Assembly (NCBI GenBank): GCA_002451175.1
Contig: DKBI01000342.1
Span: 1 to 12,662, forward strand
Source: Betaproteobacteria bacterium UBA6904
Lineage (GTDB): Bacteria > Pseudomonadota > Gammaproteobacteria > Burkholderiales > SG8-39
Direction of reading: 5' to 3'
DNA: 12,662 nt
Position 1 is the stretch's first letter. Every line of letters begins with the position of its first letter. This document shows, one piece after another, positions 1 through 7,216 of this stretch. The notes below the pieces were generated by a model. It had not been told where the DNA came from, did not search any database, and was given only the letters and a program-made list of their open reading frames with translations. The translations under genes and the position numbers were made by a program.

Positions 1-282
1 CTCGGCGTGCCGTTCAACATCGCCTCGTACTCGCTGCTGACGCTCATGGTGGCGCAGATCACGGGATTGAAGCCCGGGGAATTCGTCCACACGCTGGGTG
101 ACGCGCATCTGTACGTGAACCATCTCGACCAGGCGCGCGCGCAGCTCGAGCGTGCCCCGCGCCCGTTCCCGCGCATGCGGCTCCGCGCGGACGTGCGCGA
201 GCTCGACGGCTTCCGCTACGAGGATTTCACGCTCTCGGACTACGACCCGCACCCGGCGATCAAGGCGCCGATCGCGGTGTGA
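1..282 (+). CDS. thyA: Thymidylate synthase, C-terminal part (5' end outside window)
   Basis: This is the last 93 codons of thymidylate synthase, which methylates dUMP to dTMP using methylene-tetrahydrofolate in the cytoplasm. The reading frame is open from base 1, so the gene starts upstream. Visible family hallmarks are the FNIASY segment (its Asn binds the dUMP pyrimidine), the GDAHLYVNH segment (the His and Tyr of HLY contact the dUMP sugar) and the conserved tail ending in APIAV, whose C-terminal residue closes over the active site in this family. The catalytic Cys lies upstream and cannot be checked. The gene is convergent with the cytochrome operon that ends at 423, and I see no functional link to it. 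Confidence 0.97.
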   Translation, partial: LGVPFNIASYSLLTLMVAQITGLKPGEFVHTLGDAHLYVNHLDQARAQLERAPRPFPRMRLRADVRELDGFRYEDFTLSDYDPHPAIKAPIAV

Positions 283-292
283 CAGGCCCGGC

Positions 293-317
293 CCACCGCA
301 TCGGATGCGGTGGTTTC
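293..317 (+). terminator. Likely intrinsic terminator of thyA
   Basis: Eleven bases after the thyA stop, CCACCGCA (293-300) and TGCGGTGG (306-313) form a perfect 8-bp GC-rich stem with loop TCGGA, followed by TTTCT. The U-tract is short, so termination may be weak. The right arm can also pair with a second CCACCGCATCC at 333-343 (see findings). Confidence 0.5.
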
Positions 318-389
318 TCGGGTGCAAGCCGGCCACCGCATCCGAGGCGAAGCGGCTGATCCGACGGCCGGGCCGCTGGCGCGCACCGC

Positions 390-410
390 GGGGCGCGAGG
401 CAAGCGCCCC
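390..410 (-). terminator. GC hairpin after the cytochrome operon, possible weak terminator
   Basis: GGGGCGC (390-396) and GCGCCCC (404-410) form a 7-bp stem with a 7-nt loop, just beyond the stop of the last gene of the minus-strand operon at 423. There is no T-tract on the minus strand, so this could be a Rho-assisted or mRNA-stabilising hairpin rather than an intrinsic terminator. Confidence 0.3.
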
Positions 411-422
411 CTTGCAGGGAAC

Positions 423-2123
423 CTAGTAACTCTTGGGCGCGTGGTCCTTGCCGTGGCACGTCAGATAGCAGCGCCCCGTGTTCTGCCCCAGCGACTCGAA
501 GCGCAGCTGCCCCGATGCGCTGGGCGTCACGACCGAGATGTCGAAATTGATCAGTTTGCTGTTGTTCGTCGCATTGCCCTGGGTTGCGGAGATGCCGTGC
601 GGATCGTGGCAGACGTTGCACGGCGTGCGGTACTCCACCACGTGTTTCATGTGATACCGAAACGCGCCGCCTTCGGTGATGAACGTGCTGCGGCCGTGGC
701 ACTTGTAGCACAGCGCATAATTGGCCGCGCTTTCCGGCGTGTTGTCGACGGTGACGTACGGCCGCTCGAGAAGCGAAGCGTAGGTGGAACCATGCGGCCC
801 CGCCGGGCCGCTGCCGCCGGCGCCGGGCCCGGCATTGTTGTTGTGGCAGTCCGCGCACCTGACCAGGCTGGACACCGACCACGTCGGTCCGATGAGACTC
901 GGAACGTTGAGATTTCTGCCCACACCGGCGACCGGGTGATAGGAGGGATTGAGCGTGTCGAACTGGAGGCGCACGTTGTCCTGCGCGATCTGGCGCCGCG
1001 TCCGCGGCGTCGGCTTGCCCGGACTGTCGCCATGGCAGCGCAGGCAGATCTGGTATTCGGACGCCACGGGATTGACTTCCGCGCCAGCGATGGTTACCCC
1101 GCGAACCCCGAGGAGTGCGCCCGATGGCGTGCCGGCGGCCGCGCGCGCCGCGTGCGGATTGTGACAGTCCGCGCATTCGACGTGCCGCGTGGCCGAGACC
1201 GCCGGCTCCGCGGGATCGTGCGTGCCGCTCGTCGAGGCCAGCGGGTGGATGGACAGCTTGCCGAATTCCGACTGGACGTTCTTCCGCGCCACGTTGCCGT
1301 TGTGGCAGGGATAACAGTTGTCTTCCTCGGCTGCCGCGTTCAGCAGGCGCGCCTTCCCCCCGGCGGAATGCGGCCGGTGGCAGTTCTCGCAGGCGTTGGA
1401 AGAGACCGAGTTCCACGAGGTGTGCGGCCAGGGGTTTGGACCGGCGCCATTCCATGACGCAGTCGAATTGCGATGGTCGCTGCCGGACCAGTAATTCTTC
1501 AGGTGGCACGTCTGGCACAGCGCGGACGCGACGTTCGGCACGACGAGGAACTTGCCGTTGGTGTCGTCGTGCGGATCGTGGCACGACGTGCATTGCAGCC
1601 GGCCGGTCGCGTCGAGGCGCACCCGGCCCGTGAGCGTTGCGGGATTCGCAAGCTCGCCGCGGGTCGTCGACAGCGTCGCCGTGTAGGCGAAGGAGATCGG
1701 ATGATCATCCGACAGGTCCGTGCCCAGGCGGCTGGCGCCGGCGGGCATCATGGTCACGCCGCCCGACATGCTGATCGGCGCGGCGCGCGTCAGAACGTCG
1801 CCGAGCGCGATCGTGCCGTCGTGGCAGCTGAGGCACAGGAGCGAGGCGCCGGTCGGCTGGCCGGTCAGCGCCCGCTGCGTGGAACTCGCGTAGGGCGTGT
1901 AGGTGCTTCCCGGGGCGCGGCGATTCCACAGCGGCGCCGTCGGCGCGCTGTTGTGCGGCGCATGGCAGAAGATGCAGACCTGCGTCTCGCTCACGGCCCG
2001 GACCGCGCCGGGCCCGCTCGCCGAAAGGTTGTGCCGGGTATCGACGAGTGCGGCAGGCGCATGCGCGACGACGCCGAGCGCGGGCAAGAGCACGACGAGC
2101 CGCAGGATCGGCGCGATCTTCAC
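423..2123 (-). CDS. Secreted 12-heme-motif c-type cytochrome with an OmcE-like N-terminal module
   Basis: This 566-aa multihaem cytochrome has a Sec signal peptide (about residues 1-25, cleavage near APA-ALVD). It has eleven CXXCH motifs (first Cys at 50, 97, 178, 203, 245, 270, 317, 360, 423, 472, 502) and a twelfth, CX3CH, motif at 552-557 (CYLTCH). Several are followed by xPH (CHAPH, CHDPH, CHNPH), typical of the 'doubled CXXCH' cytochromes. Residues 1-208 match the 216-aa tetraheme cytochrome at 6340-6990 in haem spacing, in the CLSCHDGT block and in four extra histidines (31, 57, 141, 185). The remainder adds eight haem sites. The start is GTG, with GGGGGAG four bases upstream and a 4-bp GTGA overlap with the preceding NHL gene. 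It is the last gene of the operon. A role as the multihaem partner of the barrel, or as a connector to an extracellular cytochrome filament, is inferred. Confidence 0.9.
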   Translation of the reverse strand: MKIAPILRLVVLLPALGVVAHAPAALVDTRHNLSASGPGAVRAVSETQVCIFCHAPHNSAPTAPLWNRRAPGSTYTPYASSTQRALTGQPTGASLLCLSCHDGTIALGDVLTRAAPISMSGGVTMMPAGASRLGTDLSDDHPISFAYTATLSTTRGELANPATLTGRVRLDATGRLQCTSCHDPHDDTNGKFLVVPNVASALCQTCHLKNYWSGSDHRNSTASWNGAGPNPWPHTSWNSVSSNACENCHRPHSAGGKARLLNAAAEEDNCYPCHNGNVARKNVQSEFGKLSIHPLASTSGTHDPAEPAVSATRHVECADCHNPHAARAAAGTPSGALLGVRGVTIAGAEVNPVASEYQICLRCHGDSPGKPTPRTRRQIAQDNVRLQFDTLNPSYHPVAGVGRNLNVPSLIGPTWSVSSLVRCADCHNNNAGPGAGGSGPAGPHGSTYASLLERPYVTVDNTPESAANYALCYKCHGRSTFITEGGAFRYHMKHVVEYRTPCNVCHDPHGISATQGNATNNSKLINFDISVVTPSASGQLRFESLGQNTGRCYLTCHGKDHAPKSY

Positions 2124-3142
2124 TGCGCTCCCCCGACGTAGCGCAGCATCTGCACGCGGCGGTTGTAGGAATCGGCGACGTAGATCGTGTCGTCGTCGGC
2201 GATGAACAGGCCGGTGGGCAGCCAGAATTCGCCGCGGCCGGATCCGATCTCGCCCACCGACAGCAGAAACCGGCCCGACGCATCGAAGATCTGCAAGGCG
2301 CCGAACAGCGCATCCACGACGTAGACGTGACCGAAGCGATCCGTTGCCACGCCCTTCTGCCGCGCCAGGTCGCCGGATGCGTCGCCGGCCCTCCCGAACT
2401 GCCCGATGACGGTGCCCTGGTCGTCGAGAATCTGCACCCGGAAATTGAGCGAATCGGTGACGTAGTACCGGCCGTCCGCCGCGCGCCAGAGATGGGTCGG
2501 ATAATTGAACTCGCCAGCGCCCGTTCCGCGCCGGCCAACCGCGGCCGACAGCGCGCCCTGCGCATCGAAGTACAGCACGCGATGCGCCGCCGTATCGACG
2601 ACGGCGAGGCGACGCGTTACCGGATCGTAGGCGATGCCCGTCGGCTGCCGCAGCGGCGCACCAAGCGCGACGGGCACGGCGTGCTTGGCGCCCGCGCGGA
2701 TCAGCAGAACCTTGCCGAGCGCCGAGTCCGAAACGTAGATGTCGCCGCCTTCGCCGCGCGCGAGCGCGACGGGAGAGGGCAGCGGCGCGCCGTGCTCGCG
2801 GGCGACGAGCGCGTACGCTCCGGTGGCCGGATCCAATCGGTGCACCCCCTTGGCGCCGGGGTCCGCAACGTAGAGTGTCGTGCCGACAACCGCCACGGCC
2901 ATTGGACGCACGAGACGCGCCTCCGAGCCTCCGAACAGGATGTCGGCCAATCGTTGCAGCGCACCCTTCCGGATCCCGAGGTCGTCGGGGCGCGAAAATG
3001 TGCCGACATGCACGAGGCGCGCGGCAGCGGGCGCAGGCGGCCAGACCAGCGGCGCCGGGTTCTCCGGCACCTTCGCCGGCTGCGCGCAGCCGACCAGCAT
3101 GCCGAGCATCATCGAGGCCAACCCCGCGCGTTGCGTCGTCAG
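2120..3142 (-). CDS. NHL-repeat beta-propeller lipoprotein (second of pair), apparent CTG start
   Basis: The protein is 340 aa if translation starts at CTG 3142. That start gives a complete lipoprotein signal: Arg5, a hydrophobic stretch, and the lipobox LVGC with the lipidated Cys at 19. About six NHL-type repeats follow, recognisable as xLYVADP, IYVSDS, LAVVDT, YYVTDS, VYVVDA and IYVADS blocks, each followed by a hydrophobic xVQxLD-like strand. Such propellers are non-enzymatic scaffolds in many outer-membrane cytochrome clusters. GGAGG at 3148-3152 lies five bases before the CTG, and CTG overlaps the barrel gene's stop as CTGA. The next candidates are TTG 3121 and ATG 3112, which leave a signal that is too short and uncharged. 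The 3' end overlaps the 12-heme gene by 4 bp. It is paralogous to the NHL lipoprotein at 5164-6315. The substrate or partner is unknown. Confidence 0.85.
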   Translation of the reverse strand: MTTQRAGLASMMLGMLVGCAQPAKVPENPAPLVWPPAPAAARLVHVGTFSRPDDLGIRKGALQRLADILFGGSEARLVRPMAVAVVGTTLYVADPGAKGVHRLDPATGAYALVAREHGAPLPSPVALARGEGGDIYVSDSALGKVLLIRAGAKHAVPVALGAPLRQPTGIAYDPVTRRLAVVDTAAHRVLYFDAQGALSAAVGRRGTGAGEFNYPTHLWRAADGRYYVTDSLNFRVQILDDQGTVIGQFGRAGDASGDLARQKGVATDRFGHVYVVDALFGALQIFDASGRFLLSVGEIGSGRGEFWLPTGLFIADDDTIYVADSYNRRVQMLRYVGGAQ

Positions 3143-5160
3143 AAGTCCCTCCGGAAAGTCAATTGCGCCGCGGAACGGGTGCGGTTGATCGCGCCCTGCT
3201 GCTCCTTGACCTGCGTGAGCTCGGCGGACAGGGTCGCCTGCCGGTAGCGCCACTGCGCGCGCATCGCGGCAAAGGTACGGCTGCGCGGCGTGGCGCCGCC
3301 CTTGTCGCGCTCCAGGCCGACATCGCCGGAGAGCTCGATGCCGAGTGGATGGCGCGTGGCATAGCGGACGTCGATTCCGCGCAGATCGACGTCGTTTCCC
3401 GGGTGATCGTAGAGCACCTTCGACCGCCGGCCGGTGACGCGGATGCTCCCGATGCCGACAAACGGATCCTCGATCTGCGCGTACAGATCGGCGCTCGAGC
3501 GCCGATAGGGCGAGACCGTTTCCCTGCGGCTCTCGTGCTCGATGCTGCCACCGACGAGCGCTTCGTGCCCGAATCCGAGCGGCAGATCCGTGCGCGCGCC
3601 GACCGTGCGGCCACGCACCTCGTTGAGCTGAAATGTCGGGATTCCGGATTCCAGACGCGGCGAGGCCCCGACCGCGCGAAAGTACACACTGGTGGCCCGC
3701 GTCGCGTTCCAGCTGAGGTTCACCGTCTGGTGGAACTGGCTGAAGGCGTACGTGCCCCCCACGTCGCAGGCGTAGTCGACGAGGACGGTCTGTCCATCGG
3801 TGATATTGCCGCCGATCAGGCGCTGTACGCGCGTCTCGACACCGACCACCGAGAGCACGTAGTCGAGTCCCTCGACGAATGTCTGCGTGCGCGGCTCGTT
3901 GCTCAGGGTCACGCTCCCGGCAATCACACGCGGCCGGGCAAGCGGCACCAACGCCGTGCCCGACAGCGCCATGCGCTCGCCGACGACCGTCGTCTGCGGC
4001 ACGCGACTCTGTTGGTCGACTCGCTCGTAGCGCGCGGCGTAGCTGGCCTGCAGCGTGCCGACCGGCAGCCTGCGTTCGAAGCGCGCGCTGCCCTCCGTAC
4101 CCCATGTGCCAGAATCGAATTCCGTAGTCCGATTGGATTCGCTGCGCGCGCTCAGGCTGCCGGACAGCTGCGCCGTCGGCGCGAAGCGGACGCCCGCCGT
4201 TCCGGTGCGCCGCGTCGAGGTCAGCGCACCCTGGTCGCTGCTGCTCGATTCCAGCGTTGCGAAGCTCTGCGTCGCGGCGCTGTGCGCGGCGACGAGATCA
4301 AGCAGGAACCGTGCGTCCCTGCGGTCCGGCACGGCCCCTGACTCCAGCCGGTACGCTTGCGCGTTCCACGAGACCAGGTTCACGAGGTGGATGTTGCGAT
4401 TCGCGCCGAACTGAAGCCGCGTGTCGAGGGATGCGCTCCGGGTGCTCGAGGTCGACCCCTGGATCGGCAGATTGGGGCTGCCGCTGCGCGAGTCCTGCTC
4501 GGCCGCCTGATAGTGGAGCTGCGTCATGCCCAGCGCGCCGAACGAGCGGCTTGCGCGCACGGTCACCCGGTCGATCCGGTCGTCGATGATGCGGTCGGTG
4601 CCGCGTCCGCGAAATTCAGAACGCGATGCGTCCAGCAGCACGGGAACGGGCGTGAACGGCTCCAGCAGGGCAACATCGAAGCCGAGCCGACGGGACTCCT
4701 GGCTCATGACCTGGCCGAGTCCCAGGCTGAGCGTCGGGTTGAGGTGCTCGAAAAACAGCGAACCGCGATACGGTTTGTCGCGCAGCAAGGTCGCCCGACC
4801 CAGAAAATTGTAGAGCGTGCCGCCGGATCGTGTCTCACCGGCCTCGGTCGCGAAACGCCCCTGTTGCAGCACGGGGCCGCCGCCGACGTCGAGGAGGAGG
4901 AAGTTCGGATGGTAGACGTAGCTGTGCGTCATGACGAAGACTTCGGTGCGAAGGTCCGTGAGCGTCTGGCGCATTCGAGAGGCGGGCGCGCCCGCCGCCG
5001 CGGGCAGACCGGTGCCGAAGTCGTCGCGAAGGAACCGCACCGACGCGCTGCCATCGATCCCCAGGAGCCGGAAAGGCGCGACCTCCTGAGCCCCGCTGCC
5101 GCCCGCGCAGAGCGTGCAGATGCCGAACAGCGCCGCGCCGGTGCGTTGGCGGCGGCTCAA
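3139..5160 (-). CDS. Outer-membrane beta-barrel protein, candidate cytochrome-conduit porin
   Basis: The 673-aa protein has a Sec signal peptide (hydrophobic ALFGICTLCAG, cleavage near GSGA-QEV). It continues as many alternating-residue amphipathic strands rich in Arg, Thr, Ser and aromatic residues, and ends in Phe (RRDF), the C-terminal residue recognised by the Bam machinery. No enzymatic motif, plug domain or CXXCH is visible. The length is similar to MtrB-class conduit porins, but I see no MtrB-type CxxC near the N-terminus, so it is probably another family, closer in style to the large barrels of Geobacter-type porin-cytochrome clusters. The start is TTG at 5158-5160. A stop codon lies in frame two codons upstream, and the start is three bases after the upstream NHL gene's stop, which suggests translational coupling. 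Its place among two NHL lipoproteins and two cytochromes supports a trans-outer-membrane electron conduit (inference). Confidence 0.85.
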   Translation of the reverse strand: MSRRQRTGAALFGICTLCAGGSGAQEVAPFRLLGIDGSASVRFLRDDFGTGLPAAAGAPASRMRQTLTDLRTEVFVMTHSYVYHPNFLLLDVGGGPVLQQGRFATEAGETRSGGTLYNFLGRATLLRDKPYRGSLFFEHLNPTLSLGLGQVMSQESRRLGFDVALLEPFTPVPVLLDASRSEFRGRGTDRIIDDRIDRVTVRASRSFGALGMTQLHYQAAEQDSRSGSPNLPIQGSTSSTRSASLDTRLQFGANRNIHLVNLVSWNAQAYRLESGAVPDRRDARFLLDLVAAHSAATQSFATLESSSSDQGALTSTRRTGTAGVRFAPTAQLSGSLSARSESNRTTEFDSGTWGTEGSARFERRLPVGTLQASYAARYERVDQQSRVPQTTVVGERMALSGTALVPLARPRVIAGSVTLSNEPRTQTFVEGLDYVLSVVGVETRVQRLIGGNITDGQTVLVDYACDVGGTYAFSQFHQTVNLSWNATRATSVYFRAVGASPRLESGIPTFQLNEVRGRTVGARTDLPLGFGHEALVGGSIEHESRRETVSPYRRSSADLYAQIEDPFVGIGSIRVTGRRSKVLYDHPGNDVDLRGIDVRYATRHPLGIELSGDVGLERDKGGATPRSRTFAAMRAQWRYRQATLSAELTQVKEQQGAINRTRSAAQLTFRRDF
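3147..3152 (-). promoter_or_regulatory. Shine-Dalgarno site that favours the CTG start at 3142
   Basis: The minus strand reads GGAGGG here, inside the last codons of the barrel gene and 4-5 bases before CTG 3142-3140. No ATG, GTG or TTG in the NHL frame lies at usable distance; the nearest, TTG 3121, is 25 bases further on. Confidence 0.55.
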
Positions 5161-5163
5161 GCG

Positions 5164-6315
5164 TCACTGCACGGGCTGGCTCGACGGCCCGCTCGCCGCC
5201 ACACGGGCCGCGGGCCTGTCATCGGGCAGGTACACGATGCCGCGACGCCTGCCGAAACCGAACACGTCGACCTTGTTCGGACCGAATTGGCTTACGACCA
5301 GGATGACGTATTCAATCTCGAAATCCGGAGCCGCCCGTTGCCGGAACAGGCTTGCGCTCTCGTAATCGATGCGCAAGGCGGTCGGCAGATTGAGCCCGTC
5401 GAGACCCTGCCCCGGCTCTCCGAAATTCAGCAACAGGCGACCTGCGTCATCGAACAACTGGACGTTCTGGAACGCCGCGTCGACGACGTACAGGCGCCCC
5501 GCCCGGTCCAGGGCGACGCCCTTCGGCCGCGCAAATCGCCCCGGCGTGACGCCCGCCTCGCCGTAACCGCGCACGAAGCTTCCGTCGGCCGAAAATCGCT
5601 GGACCCTGAAGTTGCTCGTATCGACCACGTACACGTCGCCATCCGGGCCGATCGCGATGTTGGTCGGATGGAAGAACTCACCCGGCGCCGACCCGGGCCG
5701 CCCGAAGTGAAACAGCGGCCTCCCGGAACGCTTGTCGAGCACCTCCACGCGATGGTTGCGAATGTCCACCACATAGAGACGCTCGTCCGTGACGGCGACG
5801 TCGACAGGCCGCATCCGGCCGTCTTCGCCGAGCGCGTTCACGAACTGATCGTCTCGATCGAACACCAGGATCAGGTCGCGGCCCGTGTCGGTGACGTACT
5901 TGGTGCCGTCGCGGTCGATGGAGACGTTGATCGGCCGCTTCATGCGGCCCCGTCCCGCGCCGCTGAGGACCGTGAACCGCTGGCCCTTGATGTCGAAGAC
6001 CGCAAGTCCCGGTGCCTTGCTGTCGGCGACGTAGAGCTTGCCGTCGTACAGCGCGGCGCCGTACGGCTGGCGCAACGCCTGGCGATCGCGTTCCTCGCCC
6101 ACGACGAAGCGCGCGAATTCGCTCGCCGGCGCCGCGACGTCCTGCTCGCTCGCGAACGTTGCCAGGTGCTGAATGCGCGGCGCATCCGGCGGCGGCGGGT
6201 AGAACACCGCCTCGCGCAGCGGGGGCGCCTCGCGCGGTGCGCTGGCGCAACCGCACAGCGCCGCGCTCAGCAAGGCGCACGCGAGGCTTCGGATGCTCGG
6301 GCGCTCCCCCATCAT
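5164..6315 (-). CDS. NHL-repeat beta-propeller lipoprotein (first of pair)
   Basis: This 383-aa lipoprotein has a signal with Arg5 and Arg9, a hydrophobic core, and the lipobox LCGC with the lipidated Cys at 23. A Pro-rich linker follows (PPLREAVFYPPPPDAPR). It then shows at least five NHL repeats with the blocks LYVADS, KYVTDT, LYVVDI, VYVVDT and LYVVDA, each followed by a VxVFD-like strand, and a diverged C-terminal segment that could close the propeller. It is expected to be membrane-anchored in the periplasm or at the surface and to act as a scaffold or assembly factor, with no catalytic residues evident. ATG 6315 is preferred. ATG 6312 and GTG 6321 are alternatives, and no strong ribosome site separates them. 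The gene begins 24 bases after the tetraheme cytochrome stop and ends three bases before the barrel's TTG start. Confidence 0.88.
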   Translation of the reverse strand: MMGERPSIRSLACALLSAALCGCASAPREAPPLREAVFYPPPPDAPRIQHLATFASEQDVAAPASEFARFVVGEERDRQALRQPYGAALYDGKLYVADSKAPGLAVFDIKGQRFTVLSGAGRGRMKRPINVSIDRDGTKYVTDTGRDLILVFDRDDQFVNALGEDGRMRPVDVAVTDERLYVVDIRNHRVEVLDKRSGRPLFHFGRPGSAPGEFFHPTNIAIGPDGDVYVVDTSNFRVQRFSADGSFVRGYGEAGVTPGRFARPKGVALDRAGRLYVVDAAFQNVQLFDDAGRLLLNFGEPGQGLDGLNLPTALRIDYESASLFRQRAAPDFEIEYVILVVSQFGPNKVDVFGFGRRRGIVYLPDDRPAARVAASGPSSQPVQ

Positions 6316-6339
6316 CGACACGTGGGCTCGCCGCGCCGA

Positions 6340-6990
6340 TTACTTGTTGTGGCAGGCGAGACAGATCGCGCTGCCCGCGTCGCTCACCTTGAGCAGCTTG
6401 CTGGTCTGCGCATTGAACGTGTTGTGCACGTCGTGGCAGGACGAGCACTCGAGCTTGTCGTTGTACAGCATCGTCGCCTTAAGGGTTCCGGTCTTGGTCT
6501 GCCCGCCGGATCCGATCGTGATCGACTTGACGCTGGGATCGTGCAGCGAGCCATCGGCGGTGGCCAGCGCGGAATTGTAGGTAAAGCCGATCGGATGGTC
6601 GTTGTTCAGCGCGGTTCCGACATTGCTCGATGCCGCGACCATCGTGGAGCCGGTGGCGCCGCCGAAGCTGTCGACCGCCACCGTGCCGTCGTGACATGAG
6701 AGGCAGAGCTTGGACAGGCCGCTGGGCTGGCCCATCGTCGCGTTGAGCGTCGCGCTCGAGTAGAGCGTGTAGGTCGCCGTCGACAGTGCGTGCGTCCAGA
6801 GCGGCGCATCGGTGACTGACGTGTTGGTGTTGTGCGGGGCGTGACACGCGACGCAGATTCGCCCGCCCGACCAGGATTTCGCGGTGAAGTCGTGGGCGGA
6901 ACCGGTAATCGTTCCCGCGAAGTTCGACTGGATGCCGAGGCCCAGCAGCAGGCCGGCCAATATCGCGCGCTTCGTGACCTTGCAGTTCAT
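6340..6990 (-). CDS. Secreted tetraheme c-type cytochrome, OmcE-like (candidate extracellular filament subunit)
   Basis: This 216-aa protein has a Sec signal peptide (about 1-25, ending NFA-GTI). It has four CXXCH motifs with first Cys at 46, 96, 182 and 210; the last is two residues from the C-terminus (CLACHNK). Six non-motif histidines (33, 53, 67, 132, 150, 189) are available as distal ligands. Four of them (SAHD, CHAPH, DHPI, CHDVH) are shared with the 12-heme cytochrome of the same operon, enough for bis-His coordination of all haems. Size, haem number, the N-terminal SAHDF segment and the CHAPHN/CLSCHDGT pattern resemble Geobacter OmcE, a tetraheme subunit that polymerises into extracellular cytochrome filaments. 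The resemblance is from memory, not a search. ATG 6990 has AGGGAG ten bases upstream. It is the first gene after the sigma-54 promoter at 7072-7087. A plain periplasmic or surface carrier is the alternative. Confidence 0.88.
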   Translation of the reverse strand: MNCKVTKRAILAGLLLGLGIQSNFAGTITGSAHDFTAKSWSGGRICVACHAPHNTNTSVTDAPLWTHALSTATYTLYSSATLNATMGQPSGLSKLCLSCHDGTVAVDSFGGATGSTMVAASSNVGTALNNDHPIGFTYNSALATADGSLHDPSVKSITIGSGGQTKTGTLKATMLYNDKLECSSCHDVHNTFNAQTSKLLKVSDAGSAICLACHNK

Positions 6991-7071
6991 GGCTTCTGAT
7001 CTCCCTCGCCTGGTTTTTCGTTCGCTTGCGCCGGCGTCCGCGGATCGGGCACCGACCCGCGTTGGAGCTAC

Positions 7072-7087
7072 AGCAGATCTCGTGCCA
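7072..7087 (-). promoter_or_regulatory. Sigma-54 (-24/-12) promoter of the tetraheme-barrel operon
   Basis: The minus strand reads TGGCACG-AGAT-CTGCT. The family consensus is TGGCACG-N4-TTGCW, so there is one mismatch, and GG and GC are exactly ten bases apart. The predicted start is near 7061, giving a leader of about 71 nt before ATG 6990. Confidence 0.75.
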
Positions 7088-7151
7088 ACTCGCGGGCATA
7101 CCCGATCACCGACGCAGGGACATTGAAGTTCTCTTTGAATGTCGCGCCGGA

Positions 7152-7169
7152 TGTCGCTGAGTCCCGACG
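7152..7169. promoter_or_regulatory. Candidate GlrR-type activator site, imperfect
   Basis: TGTC-GCTGAGTCCC-GACG matches seven of eight bases of TGTC-N10-GACA, the motif I recall for enterobacterial GlrR. Its centre lies about 100 bp upstream of the predicted minus-strand start at 7061, a normal distance for a sigma-54 activator site. Confidence 0.5.
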
Positions 7170-7216
7170 CTTTTTGCCTTGAGCAGGTCAACCCCTTGGT
7201 TAGTCGTGGTTTCTGC

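Noticed and set aside
3143..4105. N-terminal extension of the second NHL gene to 4105
   Set aside because: The extension lies wholly inside the barrel gene in another frame and is Arg-rich. The lipoprotein signal begins at about 3142.
3139..5160. Assignment of the barrel as MtrB/PioB/MtoB
   Set aside because: I see no N-terminal CxxC and no adjacent MtrA-like decaheme gene. The partners here are NHL lipoproteins and doubled-CXXCH cytochromes.
4357..6699. A 780-codon plus-strand open frame antisense to the barrel and NHL genes
   Set aside because: It is Arg/Ala/Asp-rich low-information protein with no domain, produced by high GC at third positions of the opposite strand. The minus-strand frames encode clear signal peptides, NHL repeats and a barrel.
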